From positions 1 through 56,656 of the IMG/VR virus record IMGVR_UViG_3300036859_000863: a stretch of DNA of 56,656 bases; one strand, 5' to 3'. The notes under the pieces were generated by a model that saw only the letters and a list, made by a program, of their open reading frames with translations, was not told the DNA's origin and searched no databases. Source of the stretch: a virus. Of the stretch, positions 20,777 through 28,107 are shown in pieces (positions within the stretch are counted from its first letter, which is position 1; every line of letters starts with the position of its first letter). A program made the translations under genes and the position numbers.

Positions 20777-22245
20777 TGGCCGGGTTCACACCGACGGCCG
20801 AGCAGGAGCAGGTGATCGACCTGTTCTCGACGGAGCGGGACGTGGCGGTGCAGGCGCTGGCCGGGACCGGTAAGACGAGCACAATCGAGCTGCTGGCCCG
20901 TTCGACGCCGCGGCGGGGCCGCTACCTGGTGTTCAACAAGGCGGCCTCGAACGACGCGGCGGCGCGCATGCCGCTGTCGATGGAATGCTCGACGATCCAC
21001 AGCCTGGCGTTCCGGGCGTACGGCCACCGATTCTCGCACCGGCTCGGCGGCGGGCGGGTGCAGTCGTGGCGGCTGGCGCAGCTGATGGGGATCGACCCGT
21101 TCATGGTGACGGTCGACGACCGCAACAAGCTGCTGCAGCCGAGCATGCTCGCCAGCTGGACGATCCGGGCGCTCAAGGTGTTCTGCCAGTCGGGGGACGA
21201 CGAGCCGTCGTGGCGGCACTTCCCGTACCTGGAGGGGATCGACGACCACCCGGAGCCGGGCGTGAAGGGCTACCGCAACAACCGGGCGCTGGCGAAGGCG
21301 TTGGAGCCGAAGCTGGCCGAGGCGTGGGAGGACTGGCAGTCCCCCGGCGGGAAGCTCCCCTACGATCACTCGGCCTATCTGGCCGGGTATGTGTTGGGCG
21401 ACCCGAGGGTGCCGGTCGACTACATCGCGGCCGACGAGTTCCAGGACCAGTCGGGCCGCATGCTGCAGCTCGTCGCCTACAACCAGGCGCGGGGCGTCCA
21501 GCTGGTGGCGACGGGCGACGTACAGCAGCACCTCTACGGGTTCACCGGAGCGGTCGACGGGTTCGAGCGGCTCGACTTCGCGGCGACGGGCTGGCTGACG
21601 GGGAGCTTCCGGTTCGGGCAGGGCCTCGCCGACGTCGCCAACCTGGCGCTGCGCAAGCTCGGGTCGCAGGCGATGCTGCAGGGCCTGGCGGCGCACGACT
21701 CGACGGTGGGCGAGGTGGAGGACCCGCGGGCGGTGCTGTGTCGTACGAACAGCGGGGCGGTCGAGCAGGTGTTGAAGCTGCGCAAGCGGGGACTGCGGCC
21801 GCATCTGGTGGGCGGCGCGGCGGAGGTGGTGCGGTTCGCGAAGGCCGTCGCCGATCTCCAGGAGGGCCGCAAGACCTACCACCCGGAGCTGGCGTGTTTC
21901 GATTCGTGGGCGCAGGTGATCGAGTACACAGAACAGGACCCGAGCGGGGATGAACTCAAGCTGATGGTCGATCTGGTGAGGGAGTACGGGGTGCAGATCA
22001 TCTGCGACGCTCTCGACGGACTGCCGGCCGAGGAGTACGCCGACGTGATCGTGTCGACGGTCCACAAGTCGAAGGGGCGGGAGTGGGAGACGGTGCGGCT
22101 GGCGGGCGACTTCCAGGAGCCGTCGCCGGGACCGGAGGGTGCGCCCGAGTGGCGGGTAGGCTACGTGGCCTGTACTCGGGCGAAGCGGGTGCTAGACCCG
22201 AGGGCGTGCGGCCCGGTACAGGCGCTGATCGGCGGGGCGGCGTGA
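20776..22245 (+). CDS. UvrD/Rep-like superfamily 1 helicase
   Basis: A 489-residue product from ATG 20776. Motifs in order are FTPTAEQEQVIDLF (Q motif), ALAGTGKTSTIELLA (I), AADEFQDQSGRMLQLV (II, DEFQD), LVATGDVQQHLYGFTGA (III), STVHKSKGREWETVRL (V) and GYVACTRAKRVL (VI). It is shorter than full UvrD because the 1B/2B insertions are reduced. It is a 3'-5' DNA helicase probably used in recombination or replication restart. Confidence 0.87.
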   Translation: MAGFTPTAEQEQVIDLFSTERDVAVQALAGTGKTSTIELLARSTPRRGRYLVFNKAASNDAAARMPLSMECSTIHSLAFRAYGHRFSHRLGGGRVQSWRLAQLMGIDPFMVTVDDRNKLLQPSMLASWTIRALKVFCQSGDDEPSWRHFPYLEGIDDHPEPGVKGYRNNRALAKALEPKLAEAWEDWQSPGGKLPYDHSAYLAGYVLGDPRVPVDYIAADEFQDQSGRMLQLVAYNQARGVQLVATGDVQQHLYGFTGAVDGFERLDFAATGWLTGSFRFGQGLADVANLALRKLGSQAMLQGLAAHDSTVGEVEDPRAVLCRTNSGAVEQVLKLRKRGLRPHLVGGAAEVVRFAKAVADLQEGRKTYHPELACFDSWAQVIEYTEQDPSGDELKLMVDLVREYGVQIICDALDGLPAEEYADVIVSTVHKSKGREWETVRLAGDFQEPSPGPEGAPEWRVGYVACTRAKRVLDPRACGPVQALIGGAA

Positions 22246-22712
22246 CCGCCTTCGTGTGGGACGACGGCGGCCGTGCCGCCGCGGGCTTCGCCGGCGTTCA
22301 CCGGCAGGACTGCGTGGCTCGGGCGATCGCGATCGCCACCGAGTTGCCGTACCGGCAGGTATACGACGCGCTGAACGAGGCCGCCCAACGCGAGCGGCCC
22401 CGGCAGGGCCGCCGGCGGTCGAGCGCCCGCACCGGCGTCTATAAGGCGACGATCCGCCGGTACCTGTCCGACCTGGGCTGGCGGTGGACGCCGACCATGG
22501 CGATCGGGTCGGGCACGACCGTGCACCTGCGGGCCGACGAGCTGCCGGCGGGGCGGCTGGTCGTGTCGTGCTCGCGGCATCTGGTGGCGGTCGTCGACGG
22601 CGTGGTCCACGACGTGGACCCGGAGGTCGACCGGGACGGCACCCGCTGCGTGTACGGCTACTGGGAGGCACCGCAGGTGGACGTCGACGCGCAGGTAACG
22701 TTAGAGCGATGA
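22242..22712 (+). CDS. Papain-like cysteine peptidase-like phage protein
   Basis: A 156-residue product from GTG 22242. It has HRQDCVARAIAIATELPYRQVYDALNE, YLSDLGWRWTPTMAIGSGTTVHLRADELPAGRLVV and SRHLVAVVDGVVHD, then CVYGYW. The conserved Cys (DCV), His (RHLVAV) and Asp (VHD) are arranged like a C39/papain-type catalytic set. This family is very common in phages, but its activity is, to my knowledge, undetermined. The GTGA overlap couples it to the helicase gene. Confidence 0.6.
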   Translation: MTAFVWDDGGRAAAGFAGVHRQDCVARAIAIATELPYRQVYDALNEAAQRERPRQGRRRSSARTGVYKATIRRYLSDLGWRWTPTMAIGSGTTVHLRADELPAGRLVVSCSRHLVAVVDGVVHDVDPEVDRDGTRCVYGYWEAPQVDVDAQVTLER

Positions 22713-23428
22713 CGTCGACCGATCAGCTGCCTCGCTGGATCGAGTACGTCGCCCTCGACGAGCTGCGGCCGCACCCGGACAACCCGAAGGCGCATGACGT
22801 CGAGGAGCTGCGGGCGTCGATCGATCGGTTCGACTTCACCGAGCCGCACCTGGTCGACGAGCGCACCGGGTTGCTCATCTCTGGCCACGGGAGGCGGGAG
22901 GTCCTACTGCTGCTTCGCGACGAGGGCGCCGACCCTCCGGACGGGGTACTGTCGGCGTCGACGGCGAACGGGGCGTGGTCGGTGCCGGTGGTGCGGGGCT
23001 GGTCGTCGCGAGACGACGCCGAGGCGAAGGCGTACCTGGCGGCGGCGAACCAGCTGACGACGAGGGGCGGCTGGGACGACCGCGGCCTGCTGACGCTCTT
23101 AAACGACTTGTCGGCCGGCCCGGGTCTGGTCGGCACCGGGTTCGGCGGCGAGGACGTCGAGCGGCTGACGCGGCTGATCGACGCGATCGACTGGGAGGCG
23201 GGGGAGGGCACGAACCCGTACGACGAGTGGCGCGGCATGCCCGACTACGAGTCAACAGACCGGACGGCGTTTCGGGCGATCCTCGTGAACTTCGCTAGCG
23301 CCGCCGACGTCACCCGTTTCGAGGAGGCCCTCGGCGTGTCGCTACCCTCTAAGGACCGGTCGATGTGGTACCCGGCGAAGGAGAAGCTCGTCGCCGTAGA
23401 CCAGCAGTGGGTATCCGAGGGCGGCTAG
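22709..23428 (+). CDS. ParB-like nuclease domain protein
   Basis: A 239-residue product from ATG 22709 (ATGA). The N-terminal ParB/Spo0J core is clear: EYVALDELRPHPDNPKAHDVEELRASIDRFDF, PHLVDERTGLLISGHGRREVLLLL (GHGR box), and KAYLAAANQLTTRGGWDDRGLL. In phages such proteins often pair with DNA methyltransferases or modification enzymes. Here it immediately precedes a TET-associated-type glycosyltransferase, so it may guide or support DNA modification. Confidence 0.78.
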   Translation: MTSTDQLPRWIEYVALDELRPHPDNPKAHDVEELRASIDRFDFTEPHLVDERTGLLISGHGRREVLLLLRDEGADPPDGVLSASTANGAWSVPVVRGWSSRDDAEAKAYLAAANQLTTRGGWDDRGLLTLLNDLSAGPGLVGTGFGGEDVERLTRLIDAIDWEAGEGTNPYDEWRGMPDYESTDRTAFRAILVNFASAADVTRFEEALGVSLPSKDRSMWYPAKEKLVAVDQQWVSEGG

Positions 23429-24307
23429 GTGCGGCCCCGCTATCCGATCTACATCCCGTCCCGTCGGCGGGCTGATTCTCGGCTGACTGTCCGGCTCCTG
23501 GAGTCGATGGGCGTCCCGTTCACGGTCGTAGTCGAGGAGGACGAGGCCGAGGAGTACCGGGCCGTGGTACGAGGCGGCGATGTCCTCGTACTCGATCCCC
23601 GATACCAACGGGCGTACGACCCATGCGTCGACCTGCAGCCCGGCGAGTCGAAGGGCTCGGGACCAGCCCGGAACTTCATCTGGGATCACGCCGCGGCCTC
23701 CGGAGCGGAGCGCCACTGGGTCATTGACGACAACGTCCGGAACCTCTACCGGATCCACCTCAACCGCAAGCTGCGGGTCGGCGACGGGACTGGGTTCCGG
23801 GTGATGGAGGATTTCGTCGACCGTTACCGCAACGTGGCGATAGCGGGGCCGAACTACGAGGCGTTCGACCAGACAGGGGGTCGGCCGCCATTCCAGATGA
23901 ATACCCGGATCTACTCGTGCATCCTCCTAAAGACCGACCTCCCATACCGCTGGCGGGGCCGCTACAACGAGGACACCGACCTGTCGTTGCGGGTTCTCAA
24001 GGACGGGTGGTGCACGGTCCTCTTTAACGCCTTCCAGCAGGACAAGATCGCTACCCAACGGATGCGCGGCGGGAACACCGACGAGGTGTACGCCGACGGG
24101 ACGACGGCGAAATCGCTGATGCTCGTGCGCCTCCATCCTGACGTGGCGAAGCCAGCTATGCGGTTCGGGCGCGAGCACCACTATGTGGACTACCGGCGAT
24201 TCCGAAATCAGCGGCTGCTCCTCCGTGAGGACGTCGAGATCTCGGACGGCCCGGATAACTACGGGCTCGAACTCGTCGAGCGCGACCCGAAACTCGGCCA
24301 ACGATGA
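23429..24307 (+). CDS. TET-associated glycosyltransferase-like (TAGT) protein
   Basis: A 292-residue product from GTG 23429, directly after the ParB-like gene. Landmarks are YPIYIPSRRRADSRLTVRLL, FTVVVEEDEAEEY, GPARNFIWDHAAASGAERHWVIDDN (a DDN donor-binding site), FVDRYRNVAIAGPNY, WRGRYNEDTDLSLRVLKDGW and MRGGNTDEVY. These match the TAGT family of GT-A enzymes, which in TET phages add sugars to 5-hydroxymethylcytosine in DNA. No TET oxygenase, C5-methyltransferase or hydroxymethylase is visible in this window, so the acceptor base is open. Confidence 0.78.
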   Translation: MRPRYPIYIPSRRRADSRLTVRLLESMGVPFTVVVEEDEAEEYRAVVRGGDVLVLDPRYQRAYDPCVDLQPGESKGSGPARNFIWDHAAASGAERHWVIDDNVRNLYRIHLNRKLRVGDGTGFRVMEDFVDRYRNVAIAGPNYEAFDQTGGRPPFQMNTRIYSCILLKTDLPYRWRGRYNEDTDLSLRVLKDGWCTVLFNAFQQDKIATQRMRGGNTDEVYADGTTAKSLMLVRLHPDVAKPAMRFGREHHYVDYRRFRNQRLLLREDVEISDGPDNYGLELVERDPKLGQR

Positions 24308-24313
24308 AACTGT

Positions 24314-24331
24314 TTGCTATCGACGTAGCAA
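24314..24331 (+). promoter_or_regulatory. Perfect operator dyad TTGCTA-N6-TAGCAA
   Basis: TTGCTA-TCGACG-TAGCAA has perfect 6-base arms and differs from the 19215 copy only in the spacer (TCGACG against TCGCGG). A TTAGAG-like -10 follows 18 bases after TTGCTA. It begins seven bases after the TAGT stop and controls the DUF932-like operon. Confidence 0.6.
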
Positions 24332-24545
24332 AGCGTGTTAGAGTGGTATCTGTTCAGCAACGAGCAGTGAAGCCGCTCGGAGGTGAGAGCCCGCCGGAAG
24401 GAGGAACCTACGAAGGTTCCGAGCAATACGGGACGGGGAGGCGCACACATCCGGCGAGGTAATCATCGCCCGCAAGGGGGGACTACCCGGCCTCTCCTGC
24501 TCGGCGCTGAATGAATCGATAACTACCCCCAAGGAGATTCTCACG
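24332..24545 (+). ncRNA. Structured 5' leader of DUF932-like operon
   Basis: About 214 bases without a convincing gene. A perfect hairpin GGAACCT-ACGA-AGGTTCC lies at 24404-24421, and CGAGC/GCTCG arms at 24361-24379. CCGAGC/GCTCGG blocks could pair over a longer range. The leader ends with CTACCCC (24523-24529) and AAGGAG before ATG 24546. A 52-residue frame (ATG 24304 to TAA 24462) overlaps it, but its third positions are not GC-biased. It may be a cis-acting regulatory RNA; no known riboswitch class is recognised. Confidence 0.45.
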
Positions 24546-25757
24546 ATGGAACTATCAACCCGTAACGCCAGCCTCGACGACCTCGTCGGGCTGCTTACCG
24601 ACCAGCACGCCCGCAAGCTCGACATGGTCGTCCCGGCGTCGGCGGTCCACGCCTACAACGGGAACCTCGTCGTCGAGGGCGCCGACCCGGTGATCGAGGC
24701 CGACGGCGTCACGACCGCCGACGGCTGGTACCGGCCGACCGAGGTGTGTGACGAACATTTGGCCGACAAGCTCGGGATCCCGCTCGCCTATCTGCGTCGG
24801 ACGCGGTTCGAGCGCACCGACCTGTGGGACGCCAACGTCGAAGGCTGGCTGCAGGGCTCGCAGGGCCGCGGCCGCCACTCCGCCGAGGGCGGCAGCCCGG
24901 CCGACCCGCGCTCGTTCCTGCTGCGCACGTTCCAGCACTCGGTGCCGGGCGAGGCAGGCGTGGCCCGCGCCTTCCTGTCGGACCGGTTCGGGATCATCGA
25001 CAACCTCGACGTACTGACGGCCGCCCTCGAAGGGGTGCGCGACGCGGGCGTCGAGGTCGTCGTCGACGGCTGCGACCTGACCGAACGCAAGATGCAGGTC
25101 CGGGTGGTCGCCCCGGCGATCCAGGCGTACGCGCCGACGCTGCTCGCCGGCTATCGCAGCCCGAACTCGGGCTGGACGGTGGACCGGGCCCGCGAAGTGG
25201 CGGCCCGCGAGGGACAGGGGTTCGTCGGGGGCGAGCCGATCGTGTTCGCCGGGTTCGTGATCTCGAACAGCGAGACCGGGGGCGGGGCGTTCTCGATCGT
25301 GCCGCGCTGCGTCGTGCAGGTGTGCAAGAACGGGTTGACGTTCACGATGGACGCCCTCCGCCAGGTGCACCTGGGCGGCAAGCTCGACGAGGGAGTGGTG
25401 CGCTGGTCGTCGGAGACGGCGCAGCGGTCGCTGGAGCTGGTGGCGTCGAAGGCGAAGGACGCGGTGACGACGTTCCTGGACGTCGACTACGTGCAGGGCA
25501 AGCTCGACGAGATCGAGGCGAAGGCCGACCGCGAGGTGACCGAACCGCAGAAGACGATCGAGACGATCGGTAAGCGGCTGCGCTTCTCGCAGGAGCGCAT
25601 CGACTCGGTGCTCGGCCACTTCATCCGAGGCGGCCAGCTCACCGCCGGCGGGGTGCTGAACGCGGTGACGGCGGCGGCGCAGGACGTCGCCGATCCGGAC
25701 GACGCGTTCGAGCTTGAGGTGGCGGCGCTGCAGGCGTTCGAGCTGGCAGCGTCGTGA
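24546..25757 (+). CDS. DUF932-like protein
   Basis: A 403-residue product from ATG 24546 with AAGGAG upstream. It resembles the phage/plasmid DUF932 family: an N-terminal alpha/beta part ending CDEHLADKLGIPLAYLRRTR, LSDRFGIIDNLDVLTAALEG, FAGFVISNSETGGGAFSIVPRCVVQVCKNGLTF, then long C-terminal helices. The biochemical role of DUF932 is not established, though it is often linked to plasmids, phages and defence islands. The structured leader and dyad suggest tight control and perhaps strong expression. Confidence 0.65.
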   Translation: MELSTRNASLDDLVGLLTDQHARKLDMVVPASAVHAYNGNLVVEGADPVIEADGVTTADGWYRPTEVCDEHLADKLGIPLAYLRRTRFERTDLWDANVEGWLQGSQGRGRHSAEGGSPADPRSFLLRTFQHSVPGEAGVARAFLSDRFGIIDNLDVLTAALEGVRDAGVEVVVDGCDLTERKMQVRVVAPAIQAYAPTLLAGYRSPNSGWTVDRAREVAAREGQGFVGGEPIVFAGFVISNSETGGGAFSIVPRCVVQVCKNGLTFTMDALRQVHLGGKLDEGVVRWSSETAQRSLELVASKAKDAVTTFLDVDYVQGKLDEIEAKADREVTEPQKTIETIGKRLRFSQERIDSVLGHFIRGGQLTAGGVLNAVTAAAQDVADPDDAFELEVAALQAFELAAS

Positions 25758-26185
25758 CGGCCGTCGTGACCGGGTCGGGGGCTGCCACCCTGGCTCCCGG
25801 CCCGGTGCGACGGTTCCGGGCGGTCGACGTGATCGCCCGCACCGGATGCAGCGAGCGGCAGCTCACGTACTGGCGCATGTACGGTGGGATCGGAAGGGTG
25901 CGAGGCGCTATCGCCTGGTTCTCGTGGCGTGAGCTGCTTCTCGCCGGCTGCTGGGTGGCGATGCACGGCGGCTGGGAGCACGGTTCGAACAACACCCAGA
26001 TCGGGGTGCTGCGCGAGACGGTTCGCATGGCGTTCGACGAGGACGACTGGGCGCGGTGGCTGCTGGTGCGACCCGGCGAGTATCACTGGGTGGTCGACGA
26101 GGCGAACCTGCCCGACCTGGTGGCGACCTCGGGGCCGGCGTGGTGGCTGCTCGATGTCGCCCAGATCATGGAGGGCCTGCGGTGA
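25754..26185 (+). CDS. MerR-like helix-turn-helix protein
   Basis: A 143-residue product from GTG 25754 (GTGA). The segment RFRAVDVIARTGCSERQLTYWRMYGGIG matches the MerR-type winged helix-turn-helix (ARTGCSERQLTYW as turn and recognition helix). The Trp-rich rest (WFSWRELLLAGCWVAMHGGWEH, PGEYHWVV) has no effector motif I know. It is probably a regulator of the accessory operon or a DNA-binding adaptor. Confidence 0.6.
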   Translation: MTAVVTGSGAATLAPGPVRRFRAVDVIARTGCSERQLTYWRMYGGIGRVRGAIAWFSWRELLLAGCWVAMHGGWEHGSNNTQIGVLRETVRMAFDEDDWARWLLVRPGEYHWVVDEANLPDLVATSGPAWWLLDVAQIMEGLR

Positions 26186-26460
26186 CGTACATCGAGCGAG
26201 AGCGGGGCGACCGGCGGCAGGGGCCGCGGCGGCTGGAGGAGGTCGAGCTACACTACGCCGAACAGGCACTGGTAGCGACGGCGCTGGAGGTCAGCTCGTG
26301 GCGAGAACCACCGGGCTCGGCGCTCGACCGGCTCGACCGGGCCGCCGACGGCTACCGTGCGGCGCTACGCCGCCTGCAGGAAGCCCGGAGGGCACGCCAG
26401 GAGGCCGCAGAGGCCGCCGCGACCGTTCCCGGCGACGCGACCACGAGCGGGTCGCCGTGA
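26182..26460 (+). CDS. Charged coiled-coil small protein
   Basis: A 92-residue product from GTG 26182 (GTGA). It is Arg/Glu/Ala-rich and helical throughout (RRLEEVELHYAEQALVATALEV, LDRLDRAADGYRAALRRLQEARRARQEAAEAAA), likely a two-helix coiled coil. No known domain. Confidence 0.55.
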   Translation: MTYIERERGDRRQGPRRLEEVELHYAEQALVATALEVSSWREPPGSALDRLDRAADGYRAALRRLQEARRARQEAAEAAATVPGDATTSGSP

Positions 26461-26633
26461 GCCGCTCTCTGGGCCGTGTGGCGGTCGCGCTCGTCTCCGG
26501 GGTGGCGGCGACGCTGCTGCTGGTGTGGCTGGCCGACGTGAAGGGCGCGTGGCGGTTGGCGGCCGGCTGCGGGATCGTCTACGCCGGGCTGCTGTTCCTG
26601 GCGACCGATGCCGACCCTGAGGAGGACGAGTGA
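26457..26633 (+). CDS. Small two-span membrane protein
   Basis: A 58-residue product from GTG 26457. Two hydrophobic segments (VAVALVSGVAATLLLVWL and LAAGCGIVYAGLLFLA) are joined by a short loop, with an acidic tail DADPEEDE. It is coupled by GTGA on both sides. The role is unknown; small membrane proteins among early phage genes can affect superinfection or host physiology. Confidence 0.55.
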   Translation: MSRSLGRVAVALVSGVAATLLLVWLADVKGAWRLAAGCGIVYAGLLFLATDADPEEDE

Positions 26634-26803
26634 GGACGTGGCTGCGCACATCGATGGTGGTCACCCGAGCTTGGTTCACGGGCCTCGTGCTCGTACTAGC
26701 GGCCGATCCGCTTCCAGGCGCGCTCGGTGGGCTCGCCCTCGTAGTCGGAATCGGGCTTGTCCTGTGGGACTGGCTGTTAGCCGTGACCGAGGGCAACCGG
26801 TGA
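26630..26803 (+). CDS. Second small two-span membrane protein
   Basis: A 57-residue product from GTG 26630 (GTGA overlap), ending TGA 26801-26803 inside the next GTGA. Hydrophobic segments are WFTGLVLVLAADPLPG and LGGLALVVGIGLVLWDWLL. It lies in tandem with the previous membrane protein and may form a pair with it. No family is recognised. Confidence 0.5.
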   Translation: MRTWLRTSMVVTRAWFTGLVLVLAADPLPGALGGLALVVGIGLVLWDWLLAVTEGNR

Positions 26804-27048
26804 CTGTTCCCTCTGCCCTAGAAGTCCTCATCGACGCGTTGCCGCCGTTAACGCACGGTGGACAGGGTTACTACCAGGAGGCGGTAGCCAGCAACCTGCT
26901 TGATGCGCTGTCTGCTGCCGGATACGTGATCGTTCCCCGCTGGCTGCTGATCGGCTTGGTCGACTGCCACGAGTTCCCCAGTTCCGAACGGTGCGAGTTT
27001 GTGGCCGAAGCCCGCCGGACGCTGGCTCCGGAAGCGAATACAGAATGA
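26800..27048 (+). CDS. Small hypothetical protein, start of low-GC small-gene run
   Basis: An 82-residue product from GTG 26800. It is helical (SALEVLIDALPPLTH, VASNLLDALSAAGYVIVPRWLLIGLVD) with a C-terminal EFPSSERCEFVAEARRTLAPEANTE. The motif LLDALSAAGYVIVP recurs in related form (ALDTLSLAGYTLG) in the protein at 28279-28830, hinting at a shared module. From here to ~29.3 kb the GC content visibly drops. Confidence 0.55.
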   Translation: MTVPSALEVLIDALPPLTHGGQGYYQEAVASNLLDALSAAGYVIVPRWLLIGLVDCHEFPSSERCEFVAEARRTLAPEANTE

Positions 27049-27224
27049 AGGCTCCGCGCAATCCAGACGGCACACTACGGTGGTGTGATACGGAAGGCCC
27101 GCCCGAAAGCACCTACGACGATACGGTCCCAATCGTGCGCTGCGCCGAGCTATACGGCCACGACGGAGCCCACGAGAACGGCTCATGGAAGTGGCCCGCC
27201 GAGCCAGAACCGAGCACAGAATGA
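27045..27224 (+). CDS. Small hypothetical protein
   Basis: A 59-residue product from ATG 27045 (ATGA). It begins KAPRNPDGTLRWCDTEGPPESTYDD and includes CAELYGHDGAHENGSW, where Cys and His residues might bind a metal. It ends in PEPSTE, part of a seam repeated at the ends of neighbouring genes. Confidence 0.5.
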   Translation: MKAPRNPDGTLRWCDTEGPPESTYDDTVPIVRCAELYGHDGAHENGSWKWPAEPEPSTE

Positions 27225-27379
27225 ACCGCGTCACTAGGGTGTACTTCCCGTTTCCGTTGCGCTCCGACTTCTTGGCGGTCATAGAGATGCCCGAGCGGTT
27301 CACGGCTGAGGAGGCGGAACGTGTCTGCGCCTATGTGCGGTCATTGGCTGTTGATGAGCCGGAACCGAGCGAGCCGTGA
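27221..27379 (+). CDS. Small hypothetical protein
   Basis: A 52-residue product from ATG 27221 (ATGA). It has a beta strand RVTRVYFPFPL, then a helix FTAEEAERVCAYVRSLA, and ends with DEPEPSEP. Its last codons (GGAACCGAGCGAGCCGTGA) are an exact copy of the end of the next gene. Confidence 0.5.
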   Translation: MNRVTRVYFPFPLRSDFLAVIEMPERFTAEEAERVCAYVRSLAVDEPEPSEP

Positions 27380-27495
27380 CCAAGTATCAATGCCCTCTGT
27401 GCCGAGGGCCGCACGGGTCGCAGGACTGCCCAAGCCTTGCTCCTACCGAACGTGATCTACCGGGGGTCCCAGTCGCGGAACCGAGCGAGCCGTGA
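27376..27495 (+). CDS. 39-residue protein with zinc-knuckle-like motif
   Basis: From GTG 27376 (GTGA overlap) to TGA 27493-27495. YQCPLCRGPHGSQDCPS gives CX2CX3HX4C, close to the CCHC knuckle of nucleic-acid-binding proteins. The C-terminus VAEPSEP is the repeated seam. Given the motif and the conserved overlaps it is probably a real, very small gene. Confidence 0.5.
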   Translation: MTKYQCPLCRGPHGSQDCPSLAPTERDLPGVPVAEPSEP

Positions 27496-27686
27496 GCGCC
27501 GACATCTGCCCTGTGGTCGGACAGACGTTAGAGGGCCATCACCACGGCTGTTCGCTCGGCAAGGGCCACGACGGCTACCACGTCTGTTTCAAGTGCCGAG
27601 GCACGTTCGCCGATTGGGATTGCTGGTCTGAGCCGCTAGCGAAACTGCGGGCGGTTTCTTCTACAGAGGAAGGGAACGAGCCGTGA
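27492..27686 (+). CDS. Small Cys/His-rich protein
   Basis: A 64-residue product from GTG 27492. It contains ICPVVGQTLEGHHHGCSLGKGHDGYHVCFKCRGTF, with several Cys and His spaced to bind one or two zinc ions. It ends AVSSTEEGNEP, a variant of the seam peptide that also ends the next gene (AVSSTEDQDQ). Function unknown. Confidence 0.55.
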   Translation: MSADICPVVGQTLEGHHHGCSLGKGHDGYHVCFKCRGTFADWDCWSEPLAKLRAVSSTEEGNEP

Positions 27687-27847
27687 GCGCCGAGCGCCAC
27701 CAAGACGGCGCTAAGCACACCGAACGCTGCAATCACGCCCTGTGTCCGTGCTACCTGGAAGGGATGGCAGCAGGGTTGAAGCCAACCGGGCGGGTGCTGC
27801 ATGAAGTGCTCGCGGCGGTTTCTTCTACAGAGGACCAAGACCAATGA
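27683..27847 (+). CDS. Small Cys/His protein
   Basis: A 54-residue product from GTG 27683 (GTGA). It has RHQDGAKHTERCNHALCPCYLEGMAAG and ends LAAVSSTEDQDQ. Its first codons (GTGAGCGCCGA) repeat those of the preceding gene, as though both starts came from one seam. The stop overlaps the next ATG. Confidence 0.5.
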   Translation: MSAERHQDGAKHTERCNHALCPCYLEGMAAGLKPTGRVLHEVLAAVSSTEDQDQ

Positions 27848-28107
27848 GCTACACGACCACCCACACTCACACGATCACCGAGTTCGCCAATCCGTACTTG
27901 CGCTGCGACGTGTGCGGTCAGCCGGTCGAAGGCATGATCGCTCTAGAGGGCCAGGCCACGACCTGTAACCACAGAGGCGAACTGATCCCCTGCCGCCACC
28001 TCGGCGTCACCAGCATCTGCCCGTCGTGGAGCCCGGTTGTGGGTGTCGGCTGCCGCTGCCAAGAACATCTCGGCTACGTACCACACGCAGAGGACCAAGA
28101 CCAATGA
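27844..28107 (+). CDS. Small Cys-rich zinc-binding-like protein
   Basis: An 87-residue product from ATG 27844 behind the AGAGGA ribosome site of the repeated seam. YLRCDVCGQPVEG, TTCNHRGELIPCRH and ICPSW...GCRCQEHLG give about eight Cys and several His, as in treble-clef or tandem zinc-ribbon proteins. It ends HAEDQDQ, the same seam peptide. Confidence 0.55.
   Translation: MSYTTTHTHTITEFANPYLRCDVCGQPVEGMIALEGQATTCNHRGELIPCRHLGVTSICPSWSPVVGVGCRCQEHLGYVPHAEDQDQ

Noticed and set aside
24304-24462. A 52-residue gene overlapping the TAGT stop by ATGA
   Set aside because: It spans the operator and the structured leader and lacks the third-position GC bias of the surrounding genes, so it is probably chance, although the overlap style fits.
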